From Massilia aurea (GTDB lineage Bacteria; Pseudomonadota; Gammaproteobacteria; Burkholderiales; Burkholderiaceae_D), in the NCBI RefSeq assembly GCF_014200505.1, contig NZ_JACHBX010000001.1, positions 1,674,001 to 1,738,000 on the forward strand: DNA of 64,000 bases, in the 5' to 3' direction. Positions 23,272-33,592 of the stretch are shown here, in pieces. The notes beneath the pieces were generated by a model. That model searched no databases. It was not told where the DNA came from and worked only from the letters and a program-made list of their open reading frames with translations. Made by a program: the position numbers and the translations under genes. Every line of letters starts with the position of its first letter. The stretch's first letter is position 1.

Positions 23272-26220
23272 ATGAACCAACACCCGCACCGCGCATCGCT
23301 GCGCAAACTCACCCTGTGCCTGCTCGGCACGGCCTCGGTATCCGCCATGTCGCTGGGCCCCGCGTTCGCGCAGGAAGTGGCCGCGACACCGGCTGGCGCC
23401 GGCGCAGCGCAAACGGTGGTCGTCACAGGCCTGCGCGCCTCGCTCGAAAGCGCCCTGAACGCCAAGCGCCAGGAAAACGGCATCGTCGACGTCATCAAGT
23501 CGGAAGACATGGGCAAGTTCCCCGACACGAACCTGGCCGAGTCGCTGCAGCGGGTGCCGGGCGTCGTGATCGACCGCGACGCGGGTGAAGGCCGTTCGAT
23601 CACGGTGCGCGGCCTGGGCCAGGACTTTACGCGTGTGCGCATCAACGGCATCGAAGGTCTTGCCACCACGGGCGGCACCGACAGTTCGGGCGGCACCAAC
23701 CGTGGCCGGGGCTTCGACTTCAATGTGTTCGCGTCTGAACTGTTCAGCGCCCTGACGGTGCGCAAGAGCTCCTCGGCCGACGTGGACGAAGGCTCGCTCG
23801 GCGCCACCGTCGACCTGCAGACGCTGCGGCCGTTCGACCTGAAAGGCTTCAACGCCACGGTCGCCCTAAAGGGCAAGTACAACGACGGCTCGGAGAAGAC
23901 CGATCCACGTGCGGCCTTCATGATTTCGGATACGTTCTTCGACCGCAAAGTCGGCGTGCTGGTCTCGGGTGCGTTCTCGAAACGCCGTGTGCTGGAAGAC
24001 GGTTTCAGCACGGTGCGCTGGGATAACGGCCCGTCGTCGGGCGGCTGGTGCGCACCGCAAGGCGCTGCTGCTGCCAACCCGGCCAACTCCACCGCGACCA
24101 CCTGCGGCCCGGCCGCACAGGGCGTCGCGCGCCTGCCGAACACCCCGGAAAACCAGGCCGCCTACAACGCCGCCAGCAGCCCGGACAACTTCCATCCGCG
24201 CCTGCCACGTTATGGCCGCCTGACCCACGACCAGGATCGCCTGGGCCTGACCGCCTCGGTGCAGTGGCGTCCGCAGCGCGGCACCCTGCTCACGTTCGAC
24301 ATGCTGTACTCGAAGCTCGACGCCACGCGCCAGGAAGACTTCCTGGAAGCGACCTCGTTCAGCCGCAGCGCCAGCCAGGGCGGCAAGCCGCAAATGAGCG
24401 TGGTGCAGGCCGAGTACGCGCCGAACGGCGCTCTGCTGTACGGCAAATACAACGGCGTCGACATCCGCTCCGAGCAGCGCTTCGATGAACTGAAAACCAC
24501 CTTCACGCAGCCGACGCTGACGCTCGAACACAAGCTCACCGACACGCTGAGCATGAGCGCCCGCTATGGCCGCGCCAATTCGAAGTTCCGCAATCCGGTG
24601 CAGACCACCGTCACGCTCGACGCGCTGAACGTCGACGGCTACACGCTCGACTTCCGCAACGACGACCGCCGTCCGGTCATCGGCTACCCGTTCGACCCGA
24701 TGGGCAACCGCCTCGGCCTGGTCGGCGTACCGCAGGTGGCCAGCGGTACCCAGCCGTCGACGGTCGCCAACACGACCACCAGCGAAATCCGCACCCGGCC
24801 GCAAGGCACCGACAACGTCAACAACGTCGGCCAGTTCGATCTGGCGTGGGAAGCCAGTGACATCTTCACGATCAAGGGCGGCGTCAACAGCAAGAAGTAC
24901 AGCTCGGACACCTACGAATTCCGGCGCGTGAACCAGAACGACACGATCTTCGCGCCGCCTGCAGGCGCCACCGGCCTCACGTCCAACCTGACCGGCTTTG
25001 GCAGCAACCTGGGCATGCCAGCGGGGAACGCGAGCGGCTGGGTCGTGCCGAACCTGCAGGCGATCGCCGCTGCCTACGACATCTACTGCAACTGCATCAA
25101 GAGCGGCCCTGCCGGCGGACCGGGTGACTTCCGGCTGTCGTCGATCGAGAACGGCAATGCACGCGGCAACAACCGCTCGGTCACCGAGAAAAGCGATGGC
25201 CTGTACCTGATGGGCGAATTCCGCTACGACCTGTGGAATATCCCGGTGCGCGGCAACGTCGGCGTGCGCCACGTGAAGACGGATCTGTCGACGACCGGCT
25301 ACCAGGCTGCCGGCGGTGGCACCGCCGTCACGGTCGATCACGATTACAAGGACACGCTGCCGTCGTTCAACCTGGCTGCGAACATCACCGACGAATTCAT
25401 CGTGCGCGTCGGCGCCGCCAAGGTCATGACGCGCCCGCAACTGGGCTTCCTGTCGCCGGGCGGCAGTATCGCCACCACCGGCAACCTGTCGATCAACACG
25501 GGCAACCCGTTCCTCAAGCCGTTCCGTGCCAAGACCTTCGACACCAGCTTCGAGTACTACTTCAAGAACAAGGCGTTCGTCGGCGTGGGCCTGTTCCAGA
25601 AGAACATCGACACCTACATCCAGAGCCTGCGCACCAACGTGGCGTTCCGCGATTCGGGCCTGCCGCTGTCGCTGCTGCCGGCGAACTTCACGGGTGAAGA
25701 AGTGTTTGCGCTGACCACCCCGGTCAATACCGACGGCGGCAAGCTGAAAGGCTTCGAGATCAACTACCAGCAGCCGTTCACGTTCCTGCCTGGCTGGGGC
25801 AAGAACTTCGGCACGCTGCTGAACTACACCCGGGTCTCGTCGAAGATCGAATACCTGGTCTCGCCGACCAGCGACGCGCGCATCACGGACGACCTGCTGA
25901 ACCTGTCGCCGAAAGCGTGGAACGCCACGCTGTTCTACGACGACGGCAAGTTCAGCGCGCGTGTCTCGGCCGCCCAGCGTTCGGGCTTCGTGACCCGCGT
26001 GCCGGGCCAGAACAACAACGACGTCGAAGGCAAGAACGAAACGCTCAACGTCGACCTGTCGTTCTCGTACAAGGTCAACGACAAGCTCGAGTTCACGCTC
26101 GAAGGCGTCAACCTGACCAACGAAGAAAGCGACCAGTTCATCAGCCGCGCGCGCAACAGCGTCGTCGTCAACAACGTCACGGGCCGCGAATATCTGTTCG
26201 GGCTGCGTTACAAGTTCTGA
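23272..26220 (+). CDS. TonB-dependent receptor for pectic oligosaccharides
   Basis: A 982-aa outer-membrane receptor of the large TIGR01782-like class common in polysaccharide-using proteobacteria. It has a signal peptide (ASVSAMSLGPAFAQ), TonB-box-like QTVVVTGLR (about residues 50-58), plug domain (LAESLQRVPGVVIDRD, GRSITVRGLGQDFTRVRING), then a barrel ending YLFGLRYKF. ATG 23272 follows GGAGACAGC and is preferred to an earlier in-frame start. It lies immediately after GH28, with three copies of the shared operator between, which links it to pectin import; the exact ligand is inferred. A strong terminator follows. Confidence 0.9.
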   Translation: MNQHPHRASLRKLTLCLLGTASVSAMSLGPAFAQEVAATPAGAGAAQTVVVTGLRASLESALNAKRQENGIVDVIKSEDMGKFPDTNLAESLQRVPGVVIDRDAGEGRSITVRGLGQDFTRVRINGIEGLATTGGTDSSGGTNRGRGFDFNVFASELFSALTVRKSSSADVDEGSLGATVDLQTLRPFDLKGFNATVALKGKYNDGSEKTDPRAAFMISDTFFDRKVGVLVSGAFSKRRVLEDGFSTVRWDNGPSSGGWCAPQGAAAANPANSTATTCGPAAQGVARLPNTPENQAAYNAASSPDNFHPRLPRYGRLTHDQDRLGLTASVQWRPQRGTLLTFDMLYSKLDATRQEDFLEATSFSRSASQGGKPQMSVVQAEYAPNGALLYGKYNGVDIRSEQRFDELKTTFTQPTLTLEHKLTDTLSMSARYGRANSKFRNPVQTTVTLDALNVDGYTLDFRNDDRRPVIGYPFDPMGNRLGLVGVPQVASGTQPSTVANTTTSEIRTRPQGTDNVNNVGQFDLAWEASDIFTIKGGVNSKKYSSDTYEFRRVNQNDTIFAPPAGATGLTSNLTGFGSNLGMPAGNASGWVVPNLQAIAAAYDIYCNCIKSGPAGGPGDFRLSSIENGNARGNNRSVTEKSDGLYLMGEFRYDLWNIPVRGNVGVRHVKTDLSTTGYQAAGGGTAVTVDHDYKDTLPSFNLAANITDEFIVRVGAAKVMTRPQLGFLSPGGSIATTGNLSINTGNPFLKPFRAKTFDTSFEYYFKNKAFVGVGLFQKNIDTYIQSLRTNVAFRDSGLPLSLLPANFTGEEVFALTTPVNTDGGKLKGFEINYQQPFTFLPGWGKNFGTLLNYTRVSSKIEYLVSPTSDARITDDLLNLSPKAWNATLFYDDGKFSARVSAAQRSGFVTRVPGQNNNDVEGKNETLNVDLSFSYKVNDKLEFTLEGVNLTNEESDQFISRARNSVVVNNVTGREYLFGLRYKF

Positions 26221-26244
26221 GCGAACGCGTCCTCGCGTCCTTGG

Positions 26245-26270
26245 GCCCGCGCTTGCGCGGGCTTTTTTTC
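26245..26270 (+). terminator. Rho-independent terminator after TonB receptor
   Basis: GCCCGCG (26245-26251), loop CTTG, CGCGGGC (26256-26262), followed by seven T. It lies 25 nt after the receptor stop and closes the pectin block. Confidence 0.9.
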
Positions 26271-26420
26271 GTCCGCGCCCACCCTACCGATGTTGCCAGC
26301 GTCCCCCGCCCGCGCCCCGCATGCCACAGCGGCACGCCGGGGCATCCCTTGGTCTCAGGTACGCTACAATCTACGGCCCGCGACGCACGCGATTTTCTCC
26401 AACCTGCCAGCGAAAGACCC

Positions 26421-27887
<1,467 letters not shown>

Positions 27888-27902
27888 GCGGGTCGATCAA
27901 AC

Positions 27903-27927
27903 CCGGCGCGGCCTCAGGCCGCGCCGG
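27903..27927. terminator. Convergent hairpin between zwf and marR-type gene
   Basis: An 11-bp perfect stem CCGGCGCGGCC/GGCCGCGCCGG with loop TCA, which is the reverse complement of the MarR stop codon. The genes converge here. There is no U-tract on either strand, so termination strength is uncertain. Confidence 0.5.
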
Positions 27928-28390
27928 CTTCCAGGTTGGCGCGCACGCGCGCCAGCAACGCCATCAAGCGGGCCTGCTCGTCCGTGTCCAGCCCTGCCAG
28001 GGCAATCTGTCCCAATGCGCCGCTTTGCCGGTGCAACTCCTCACACACCGCCTGCCCTGCACTGCTCAGTGTCAGCCGTGTGCTTCGCCGGTCGGCTTCG
28101 TCGGCGGTCGCATCGAGCATCCCCGCATCACGCAAGCCCTTGATCAGGCGCGCAACCTGCGCCTTGTCGCGGCCCGAATGCGCGACCAGATCGCTCTGCG
28201 TCGCGCCGGGATGACGGCCGAAAAACCGCAGCACCTTGATTTCCATGTGCGCCAGTTCGTGCGAACCCGACTGCACATCGGCGCGCAGGCCGCGCATCTG
28301 CTGCGAACGGTACAGGTGCACGATCGCGTGCATGACCTCGAGCGCATCTTCGCCGCTTTTTTGGTTGACTCTATCAACTTCTTTTTGCAT
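27914..28390 (-). CDS. MarR-family transcriptional regulator
   Basis: A 158-aa winged-helix regulator: helix 1 (VMHAIVHLYRSQQMRGL), DNA-reading region (GATQSDLVAHSGRDKAQVARLIKGLRDAG over two stretches), wing with DEADRRSTRLTLS, and dimer helices at both ends. ATG 28390 is used; a TTG six codons upstream is possible. It is divergent from a siderophore-interacting protein across 37 nt. Matching palindromes in the gap and in its own first codons suggest autoregulation and control of that partner, perhaps linked to iron or flavin-reductase stress; this is inference. Confidence 0.88.
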   Translation of the reverse strand: MQKEVDRVNQKSGEDALEVMHAIVHLYRSQQMRGLRADVQSGSHELAHMEIKVLRFFGRHPGATQSDLVAHSGRDKAQVARLIKGLRDAGMLDATADEADRRSTRLTLSSAGQAVCEELHRQSGALGQIALAGLDTDEQARLMALLARVRANLEAGAA

Positions 28391-28417
28391 AATGGTGGAC
28401 GTTATCAACTAATTGAT
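28364..28417. promoter_or_regulatory. Putative MarR operators between marR-type and SIP genes
   Basis: Two inverted repeats share the word TATCAAC: GTTGA-N5-TCAAC at 28364-28378, inside the regulator's first codons, and ATCAA-N4-TTGAT at 28404-28417 in the divergent spacer. MarR proteins commonly bind such imperfect palindromes between themselves and a divergent target. Confidence 0.5.
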
Positions 28418-28427
28418 GGAGTGTAGC

Positions 28428-29156
28428 ATGAGTGAAACCGACATCCCCACGATCGAACGCGTGCGCCACGACCTGAAACTGCGTGAGGTCACCGTGGCGC
28501 GCATCAACCGCGTCAGCCCCGGCTTTGCCAGCATCACCTTCCAAGGTGAGGCGCTGGCGGACTTCACGTCGCTGTCGTTCGACGACCACGTCAAGTTCAT
28601 GTTCAACGACGCCAATGGCGAGCAGGTACGGCGCGATTACACACCGCGCCGGGTCGACACCCACGCCCGCGAGATCGACATCGAATTTGCGCTGCACGGC
28701 CATGGCGGCGCGGCCGAGTGGGCGCGCAATGCGACCGTCGGTCAACGCGCGATCATCGGCGGGCCGCGCGGCTCGATGATCCTGCCGTTGGCGATGGACT
28801 GGCACCTCTTGATCGGCGACGCCAGCGCGCTGCCGGCCGTGACGCGCCGGCTCGAAGAATTGCCGGCAGGCGCGCGCGTCGTCGCGGTGCTGCTGGTGGA
28901 TGCAGCGGACCGCCGCGCGTTTGTGACCCGCGCCGATGCCCGCATCCACTGGGTCGACAGCGACGACGCGCTGTTGCAGGTGCTGAAGGAGTTGCCGTTG
29001 CAGACCGGCGCCGGGCTGGCCTGGGGTGGCGGCGAAGCGGCGCTGATGGCGCGTGTGCGTCAGGTGCTGGTCGACACGGGCATGCCACGCCAGGCCGCCA
29101 AAGTATCGGCCTACTGGAAGCGCGGCGTGGCCGATCATCACGAGCGCCTGGACTGA
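28428..29156 (+). CDS. Siderophore-interacting protein (FAD-dependent ferric reductase family)
   Basis: A 242-aa cytoplasmic flavoprotein of the ViuB/YqjH type, reducing ferric siderophores. It has an N-terminal FAD-binding beta-barrel with RRDYTPRRVDTHAREIDIEF (the RxYTxR pattern), then GPRGSMILP, LLIGDASALPAVTRRLEELP and a C-terminal SIP domain with AWGGGEAALM and YWKRGVADHHE. GGAG 6 nt before ATG 28428 decides the start; in-frame starts up to five codons upstream are poorer. It is under probable MarR control and may serve the iron receptor encoded at 33.6 kb. Confidence 0.9.
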   Translation: MSETDIPTIERVRHDLKLREVTVARINRVSPGFASITFQGEALADFTSLSFDDHVKFMFNDANGEQVRRDYTPRRVDTHAREIDIEFALHGHGGAAEWARNATVGQRAIIGGPRGSMILPLAMDWHLLIGDASALPAVTRRLEELPAGARVVAVLLVDAADRRAFVTRADARIHWVDSDDALLQVLKELPLQTGAGLAWGGGEAALMARVRQVLVDTGMPRQAAKVSAYWKRGVADHHERLD

Positions 29157-29168
29157 CAGGGAAGCCGC

Positions 29169-29804
29169 TCAGCGCGGATAGGTGAACCCGGTGGCGATAT
29201 CCATCGGCACCAGGCGTTTGCCATCGCGTACCATCAGGCGGTCGGGCGGCTCGTCGCCGGCCAGTGCGCCCGGCGTGTTCAACAGGCCTTCGCCCTGGCG
29301 CACGAGCGGGTCGCTGCGTTCGTAGACGTTGCGGCACCCGGTGGCTTTCAATAGCGCTTGCACGACCGGCACCTTCCACATGTCGACACCGGCAGCGTTG
29401 AACTGGCAAATCAGGTAGCCGTCGGCGCCACCATACTGGTGCACCTGCAGGCCTGGCAAGCCATCCTTTTCACCATCGATCAAGCCAATCAGCGCCTGCG
29501 GATCGGCAGTGCGCAGCGTGGCGGCGCGCTTGTCGATGGCGGCCTGCACGCGGCGCTTGATCATCGCATGATCGACCGGCTCGTCCTCGCGCAACGACCA
29601 CATGCGCCCGACGATCTGCGACTTGGCGTTGTAGGCGGCGCGGCCGATGAACTGACGCGTCGACGTTTGCACGATGGCGGTGATGCCCGGCTTGTTGCGT
29701 TCGTGGCCCTTGCCGTCGACTTTTTCGACGGCCGACAGGTAAATCCACGGGTCGCCGGCGAGCAGGGCTTTTTCCTTGCCCTGCTTGATGGTGATGATGA
29801 GCAT
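29169..29804 (-). CDS. RlmI-like protein lacking the methyltransferase domain
   Basis: A 211-aa product aligning by eye with the first half of RlmI-type 23S rRNA m5C methyltransferases: PUA-like start (IIIKQGKEKALLAGDPWIY with small differences), RAAYNAKSQIVGRMW, LIDGEKDGLPGLQVHQYG, NVYERSDPLVRQGEGL, ending at VPMDIATGFTYPR. In full proteins (about 396 residues) this point is followed by GYYLDQR and the SAM-binding Rossmann domain. Here the stop comes first, and the convergent SIP gene ends 12 nt away, so no remnant remains. It may bind RNA without catalysis or be a decayed gene; the intact open frame argues for function. Confidence 0.75.
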   Translation of the reverse strand: MLIITIKQGKEKALLAGDPWIYLSAVEKVDGKGHERNKPGITAIVQTSTRQFIGRAAYNAKSQIVGRMWSLREDEPVDHAMIKRRVQAAIDKRAATLRTADPQALIGLIDGEKDGLPGLQVHQYGGADGYLICQFNAAGVDMWKVPVVQALLKATGCRNVYERSDPLVRQGEGLLNTPGALAGDEPPDRLMVRDGKRLVPMDIATGFTYPR

Positions 29805-29874
29805 GTGTGACTTTCGTTTGCAGGACGGGGATGATACAGCAATCGCGCCCCCTCACTGCCCTTGAATAGCGACC

Positions 29875-30825
29875 TCAGTCCACCGGCGTTGGCAGCGGCT
29901 CGCCGTTGAAGTGTGCGACCAAATTGGCCACCGCCAGTGCGCCCATTGCGCGCCGCGCTTCGACCGTGAAGCTGCCCACATGCGGCGTCAGCACAACATT
30001 GTCCAGCGCCAGCAGCGCCTGCGGCACCTGCGGTTCGTGTTCGAACACGTCCAGGCCCGCGGCGCCCAGCCGGCCGTCCTGCAGCGCTGCTAACAGCGCC
30101 GCTTCGTCGACCACAGTGCCGCGCGCGATGTTGATCAGGGTGCCTTCAGGGCCCAGCGCCTCGATGATGGCGCGGTCGATCATGCCCTGCGTATCGGCGC
30201 CGCCCGGCATGCACAGCACGAGCATGTCGCTCTCCTGTGCCAGCGCGAGAAGCGATGCGCTGCGCTGCGCCGGCGCCGGACCGGGGCTGCGCTGGTAGTA
30301 GCGGATCTGCAGGCCGAAGCCCTGCAGGCGCGCGGCGACGGCCTGGCCGATGCGCCCGAAGCCGACGATGCCGGCGACCTTGCCCTTCAAAGCGCGCGCC
30401 TGCACGTGCCCCAGCGGCGCCTTGGCCAGCCAGTCGCCGGCGCGCACATAGCGATCGAGCACCGGCAGGCGGCGCACTGTCGACAACAGCAGCAACACGG
30501 CAAAATCGGCCACGTCGTCGGTCAGCACGTCGGGCGTGTTGGTCACGTGGATGCCCTTTTCGGCCAGCAGCGACAGCGGCACGGCATCGACGCCCACGCC
30601 GTGCACCGTGACGATTTCAAGCCGCGGCAGCTGCGCCACCAGCGCGGGCGTGACGCCGACCGTGCCGGTGGTGAGCACGCCGCGGATGCTGCCGGCAATC
30701 GCGTCGAACGCGGCGTCGCCCGCCTGCGGGATCGCCTTCATGAAGTGACAGTCGAAGGCTTGCGCCACCTGTTCGCGCACGTCGTCCGACCAGACGCTGC
30801 CCAATACGAGAATGCTCGGTTTCAT
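29875..30825 (-). CDS. D-2-hydroxyacid dehydrogenase
   Basis: A 316-aa NAD(P)-dependent oxidoreductase of the glyoxylate/hydroxypyruvate reductase group. It has a substrate domain at both ends and a Rossmann domain with GIVGFGRIGQAVA (about 147-159), a substrate loop VHGVGVDAVP, catalytic Arg in INIARGTVVDE, Glu in DVFEHEP and His in TPHVGS. The RSPGP after the second strand (YYQRSPG) suggests NADP preference. The exact acid substrate is not readable. It is divergent from a membrane protein gene. Confidence 0.88.
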   Translation of the reverse strand: MKPSILVLGSVWSDDVREQVAQAFDCHFMKAIPQAGDAAFDAIAGSIRGVLTTGTVGVTPALVAQLPRLEIVTVHGVGVDAVPLSLLAEKGIHVTNTPDVLTDDVADFAVLLLLSTVRRLPVLDRYVRAGDWLAKAPLGHVQARALKGKVAGIVGFGRIGQAVAARLQGFGLQIRYYQRSPGPAPAQRSASLLALAQESDMLVLCMPGGADTQGMIDRAIIEALGPEGTLINIARGTVVDEAALLAALQDGRLGAAGLDVFEHEPQVPQALLALDNVVLTPHVGSFTVEARRAMGALAVANLVAHFNGEPLPTPVD

Positions 30826-30927
30826 CGTTCAACACCCTGCCGTTTCGTCATGGAAGATGGCCCGAGTATGCCAGAGGCGCGGCTGGCCGGGCGCGACGCA
30901 GGGTAGAATGCCGGGCTTTGCCACTGC

Positions 30928-32085
30928 ATGAACGCCGCCGTGCACAGCCTCCCAGTCACCCCGCCAAGCCCACGTATCGCGTCGATCGACGTCGTGCGCG
31001 GCCTCGTCATGCTGATCATGACGCTCGACCACGTCCGCGAAACCTTCTACCTGCAGCACCAGGTCACCGACCCGATGGATGTCGCGAGCACCGACCCGGC
31101 CCTGTTCTTTTCGCGCCTGGCCGCGCACTTCTGCGCGCCGATGTTCGTGTTTTTGACCGGCCTGTCGGCCTGGTTGTACGCCAATCCCGCGAGCGGCCCG
31201 AGGAGCGCCACGGGTTTTCTGGCGAAACGCGGCGCCTTCTTAATCCTGCTCGAAGTCGTCGTGATCAACTTCGCCTGGACCGGCACCTTCACGCCGCAGA
31301 CCGTGTATCTGCAGGTGATGTGGGCGATCGGCCTGTCGATGCTGGCGCTGGCCCTGCTGCACCGCCTGCCCCTGCTGCTGCTGGCGGCCATTGGCGCGGC
31401 GATCGTAGCCGGCCACAATGCATTGGCCGGCGTGGCGTTCGCGCCGCATACGTGGGCCGCCAGCGCCTGGACGATCCTGGAGCAACGCGGCAACCTGATG
31501 GACGACCCGGTGCGGGTGCGCATCAGCTATCCGCTGCTGGCATGGATCGGCGTGATCCTGCTCGGCTACGCCTGCGGCCCGCTGTATGCGCGCGGCATAC
31601 CCGCTGTGCAGCGCCGGCGCTGGCTGACGCTGGCCGGCGTGGCCAGCCTGCTGCTGCTTGCGCTGCTGCGCACCTGGAACGTGTATGGCGAGCCGCTGCC
31701 GTGGATGCCGCAAGAGACACTGCTTCGCAGCGCGATGTCGTGGCTGAATTTCACGAAGTACCCGCCATCGCTGGACTTCCTGCTGCTCACGCTCGGCGTG
31801 GGCCTGCTGGTGCTGGCCTGGATCGAGCGCATCGACGCCGGCTGGGTACGGGTCGCGGCCGTGTTCGGCGGCGCGCCGTTGTTCTTCTATATCGCGCACC
31901 TGTATCTGCTGCTGGTGGCGCAGCGGGTTGCCGCGTTCGTGCTGGACCTGCCGCGCGTCGATGTCGGGCATGTCTGGCAGGTCTGGCTCGGCTCGGTCCT
32001 ACTGGCGCTGCTGCTCTACTGGCCAACGAAACGTTTCGGCCGCTACAAGCGCGAGAGCGGCAAGGCCTGGGTCAAGTACCTGTAG
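30928..32085 (+). CDS. DUF1624 / heparan-alpha-glucosaminide N-acetyltransferase-like membrane protein
   Basis: A 385-aa polytopic protein with about ten hydrophobic segments. The N-terminus RIASIDVVRGLVMLIMTLDHVRE is the family signature, with conserved Asp and His in DVVRG and LDHVR as in membrane acyltransferases of the NagX/HGSNAT type. A later block is LNFTKYPPSLDFLLLTLG. It may move acyl groups across the inner membrane; no bacterial substrate can be named. The next gene follows 20 nt after its stop. Confidence 0.82.
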   Translation: MNAAVHSLPVTPPSPRIASIDVVRGLVMLIMTLDHVRETFYLQHQVTDPMDVASTDPALFFSRLAAHFCAPMFVFLTGLSAWLYANPASGPRSATGFLAKRGAFLILLEVVVINFAWTGTFTPQTVYLQVMWAIGLSMLALALLHRLPLLLLAAIGAAIVAGHNALAGVAFAPHTWAASAWTILEQRGNLMDDPVRVRISYPLLAWIGVILLGYACGPLYARGIPAVQRRRWLTLAGVASLLLLALLRTWNVYGEPLPWMPQETLLRSAMSWLNFTKYPPSLDFLLLTLGVGLLVLAWIERIDAGWVRVAAVFGGAPLFFYIAHLYLLLVAQRVAAFVLDLPRVDVGHVWQVWLGSVLLALLLYWPTKRFGRYKRESGKAWVKYL

Positions 32086-32105
32086 CCACCGGCTGCAATG
32101 TCAGT

Positions 32106-33326
32106 ATGGCCATTGCCAGAGCAGCCCGGGTGGTAGCGAGCGCAAACCCGATGGCGATTCCTGCACGCCCCGATTGGCGCAGATCGCCGAAGCAGGTACA
32201 GTTTGAGGGTCGCCACTTCGATGGGATTGCCATGTACGCCAGCAACTGGACTACCCTGGGGCCGCAGCAGGTACAAGCCCTCAGAAATATGGACCGCAGC
32301 CGCCAGGAACGCGGCCGGCAACTCGAGCAGGCCGGTCACGGTCCGCAGGAAACGCCGTTCACGGTCATCCTGGCCGAGACGGGCCTGCAACTGCGCCGCT
32401 ACGAGCCCGCCGCCGCTGGCGGGCCGGCGGTGCTGCTGGTGCCGGCGCCGATCAAGCGCGCCTACATCTGGGACCTGGCGCCCGCCATCAGCGTCGTGCA
32501 GCGCTGGCAGGAGCGTGGCTACCGCGTCTATCTGGCCGAATGGCTGCCGATGCCCGATGGCGACCCGGCCATCGGCCTGGCTGACTATGGCGATCGCATG
32601 CTGTCGAGCTGCCAGCGCGCCATCGAGGCCGATAGCGGCGAAGCCAGCCTGACGGTAGTGGGCCACTCGCTCGGCGGCATCCTCGCCGCGATCTACAGCG
32701 CCATGCATCCCGAGCACGTGACGGCCACCGTGCTGCTCGAATCGCCACTGCGCTTCGGGCACGGCGCCTCGTGCTTTGCGCCGCTGGTCAAGGCCACGCC
32801 AGATGCGCAGCAGATTGCCGACACCTTCCGTCACGTGCCGGGCGCCTTCCTCAATCTGATGAGCGCAATGGCCGAGCCGCAGGCCTTCGGCTGGGAGCGC
32901 GCGACCGACCGCTGGCTGTCACTGTTCGACCCAAAAGCGCTGGCCACGCACATGCAGGTCGAACGCTGGAGCCACGACGAATTTCCCCTGCCCGGCAAGC
33001 TGTTCGTCGACATCGTCGAGTCGCTGTACCGCAACGATGACTTCATGGGCGGCCGGCTCGTCATCAATGGCCGCACCATCGGCCCGGCCGATCTGCGCGC
33101 GCCCTTGATCAGCGTCGTCGATTTTCGCAGCAAGGTGATTCCGCCGGCCGCCATGGTGCCATTCCACGAGGCGACCTCGAGCGCGCGCAAGCAGGTGCTG
33201 CAATACCATGGCGACATCGGCGTGAATCTGCAGCACGTCGGCGTGCTCGCCGGGCGCAATGCCCATGCGACGCTGTGGCCCACCATCTTCGACTGGCTCG
33301 GCGCGCCAGCAGCGTCAGGCGCCTGA
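32106..33326 (+). CDS. Alpha/beta hydrolase (PHA synthase/depolymerase-like fold)
   Basis: About 406 aa. Nucleophile elbow GHSLGG near residue 187, preceded by VLLVPAPIKRAYIWDLAP and YRVYLAEWLPMPDGDP, which resemble class III PHA synthase-type hydrolases, but with a lipase-like GHSLGG instead of GxCxG. The Asp may lie in SVVDFRSKVIPP and the His near NLQHVGVLAGRNAH. The frame is open far upstream only because it overlaps the DUF1624 gene. ATG 32106 lacks a good ribosome-binding site; ATG 32151 or 32232 are alternatives. Substrate unknown. Confidence 0.75.
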   Translation: MAIARAARVVASANPMAIPARPDWRRSPKQVQFEGRHFDGIAMYASNWTTLGPQQVQALRNMDRSRQERGRQLEQAGHGPQETPFTVILAETGLQLRRYEPAAAGGPAVLLVPAPIKRAYIWDLAPAISVVQRWQERGYRVYLAEWLPMPDGDPAIGLADYGDRMLSSCQRAIEADSGEASLTVVGHSLGGILAAIYSAMHPEHVTATVLLESPLRFGHGASCFAPLVKATPDAQQIADTFRHVPGAFLNLMSAMAEPQAFGWERATDRWLSLFDPKALATHMQVERWSHDEFPLPGKLFVDIVESLYRNDDFMGGRLVINGRTIGPADLRAPLISVVDFRSKVIPPAAMVPFHEATSSARKQVLQYHGDIGVNLQHVGVLAGRNAHATLWPTIFDWLGAPAASGA

Positions 33327-33468
33327 TCCGCGGGCCGCGGCGCGCTCTGCGCCGCGGCCGCTTCCTGTCCACCTCCACGCATATCGCTGGCACCTGTTCC
33401 AGTGCCGCCATCGGTCATCCCTCGAGCTGCCGCCCACCTGGCCTGCCTATCCGTTGTTCAATAACAAG

Positions 33469-33502
33469 TTGACACCCTTAGATGAGAATGGTTATCATTC
33501 CG
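33469..33502 (+). promoter_or_regulatory. Predicted promoter with overlapping Fur box
   Basis: TTGACA (33469-33474), a 17-bp spacer and TTATCA (33492-33497). GAGAATGGTTATCATTC at 33484-33500 matches the 19-bp Fur consensus at 13 positions and covers the spacer and -10. This predicts iron repression of the siderophore receptor that starts about 90 nt downstream. The 33327-33592 spacer otherwise shows nothing. Confidence 0.75.
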
Positions 33503-33592
33503 GTCGATCAGTCATGTGGCCATGGCTGGCGCAGATCATCCGGATCCCGGGTAGTCGCCTTACGTACCAATCACGAACAACAGGAAACAACG

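Noticed and set aside
25917..26420. 168-codon N-terminal extension of zwf
   Set aside because: It lies over the TonB receptor 3' end and the strong terminator; the family N-terminus begins at 26421.
30918..32105. Upstream part of an 802-codon plus-strand frame
   Set aside because: It overlaps the DUF1624 membrane protein in another frame; only the part from about 32106 encodes the hydrolase.
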